Shown here piece by piece: positions 14,048-14,621 of a DNA stretch of 14,621 bases (within the stretch, counting starts at the first letter, position 1; each line of letters starts with the position of its first letter). This stretch comes from Rhodospirillales bacterium. Its GTDB lineage: Bacteria > Pseudomonadota > Alphaproteobacteria > Rhodospirillales_A > JACZKS01. A model generated the notes under the pieces. The model saw only the letters and a list, made by a program, of their open reading frames with translations. It was not told the DNA's origin and did not search any database. Made by a program: the position numbers and the translations under genes. The stretch lies in NCBI GenBank assembly GCA_018648445.1, contig JABGRG010000102.1, forward strand, positions 1 through 14,621, read 5' to 3'.

Positions 14048-14563
14048 CTAGAGAAGTCCGGCTAGGCGGAGTGTTTTCAATTTATTCGCCGCCGCCGTAT
14101 CCGTTGCCGTGACTGTCAGGGTGGTGACATGGCGTCCGGATTGCAGCGGGGCGACTGTCTTGCTTTGCACATCCAACTTGACGCCTTCGTGCGTAAGCCA
14201 TTGCAAATGGCACGGCCCCTGGCGCGAAACCATGGAACCCTGACGGCAATCGACAACAATGGGCTGGCCAAATTCGCTCCCGAAACGCGCAATTATGTTG
14301 TCGGTGGACAGGCGCGAATAAGATTCTCTGTACTGAATGCGGTAGACGGCGCCCGGTTTGGCTCCTGGGGTAAACCAGACCGAATGGGCAACGCCGTCGG
14401 CAAGGAAATGGCCCGTATGTTCAGTGCCCCTTTGCTTGGTCCGCATACGCGGAAACAACAGCCGAACTTCTCCGTTACTCATCCCAAACTTTACGCCTTG
14501 CACGGAAAAGAAATCGTTCTGGCGAACGTCGATGGTGTGATCCGTCGTCTTGGTCTCAGCCAA
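14048..14563 (-). CDS. Unrecognised protein with apparent TTG start
   Basis: I do not recognise this 171-residue product. It has no signal peptide or membrane helix. Near the N-terminus, VQGVKFGMSNGEVRLLFPRM resembles the short 'G-x-x-G-M-x-x-x-E-V' segment found in many small secreted or periplasmic domains that follow a signal peptide. Two cysteines (in VVDCRQGS and QGPCHLQW) are 15 residues apart and could form a disulphide. The C-terminal third is rich in Thr, Val and Ala (VTTLTVTATDTAAANKLKTL). The frame is closed by TAG two codons before the TTG at 14563, no Shine-Dalgarno precedes it, and the first ATG is 27 codons in (14482), inside the conserved-looking segment. The N-terminus is therefore uncertain, and a damaged 5' end is possible. 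Codon use and frame length support a real gene. Confidence 0.65.
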   Translation of the reverse strand: MAETKTTDHTIDVRQNDFFSVQGVKFGMSNGEVRLLFPRMRTKQRGTEHTGHFLADGVAHSVWFTPGAKPGAVYRIQYRESYSRLSTDNIIARFGSEFGQPIVVDCRQGSMVSRQGPCHLQWLTHEGVKLDVQSKTVAPLQSGRHVTTLTVTATDTAAANKLKTLRLAGLL

Positions 14564-14621
14564 CGCGGGCTAGATTCCGAAACGAAGTGCAACACTCAGC
14601 TATGCTGGGTATGCAATGGAA

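Noticed and set aside
1..14621. CRISPR array, tRNA, rRNA, insertion sequence or phage genes
   Set aside because: No regularly spaced repeats, cloverleaf-like segments, transposase motifs or phage structural genes were seen on either strand.

Overview
The window reads as chromosomal DNA of an alphaproteobacterium, most likely a Rhodospirillales-type, possibly marine or aquatic organism. The basis is the dapA-smpB gene pair, the style of the LIV-type transporter and of the TPR-glycosyltransferase, an Alvin-type ferredoxin, and a GC-leaning but not extreme base composition. The taxonomic call is inference from gene style, not from a marker gene. I found no tRNA, rRNA, CRISPR array, insertion sequence or phage gene.

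Layout. (1) 1-956, plus strand: the 3' part of dapA, cut by the window edge, then smpB. (2) 960-1811, minus strand: a TPR lipoprotein convergent with smpB, only 3 bp away. (3) 1932-3884, plus strand: a MarR-type regulator resembling LdtR, then a TPR protein with a glycosyltransferase-like C-terminal half. (4) 5732-3870, minus strand: a compact three-gene unit of SMR efflux protein, MscS-type channel and GmhB-like HAD phosphatase; its end overlaps the TPR-glycosyltransferase gene by 15 bp. (5) 5937-11608, plus strand: a tight five-gene unit of periplasmic binding protein, fused LivH-LivM permease, LivG, LivF and an M20 amidohydrolase. Genes overlap by 1-4 bp through LivF, then a 26 bp gap follows. 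(6) 13331-11612, minus strand: a radical SAM protein of the COG0731 type with a C-terminal winged helix, followed by a COG1237-type metallo-beta-lactamase-fold hydrolase. (7) 13672-13914, plus strand: a 2[4Fe-4S] ferredoxin ending at a clear intrinsic terminator. (8) 14563-14048, minus strand: an unrecognised protein with an apparent TTG start.

How the genes work together. The five-gene LIV unit should import an amino-acid-like or acylated amino-acid compound and then hydrolyse an amide bond in the cytoplasm. The pair radical SAM plus MBL hydrolase is the least understood part. It has a recognisable promoter whose -10 box lies inside an 18 bp near-perfect palindrome, and a ferredoxin that could feed electrons to radical SAM chemistry is divergently transcribed across the same 340 bp intergenic region. 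The rest is housekeeping (lysine/cell-wall precursor synthesis, trans-translation) or envelope and stress related (mechanosensitive channel, small multidrug transporter, MarR regulator).
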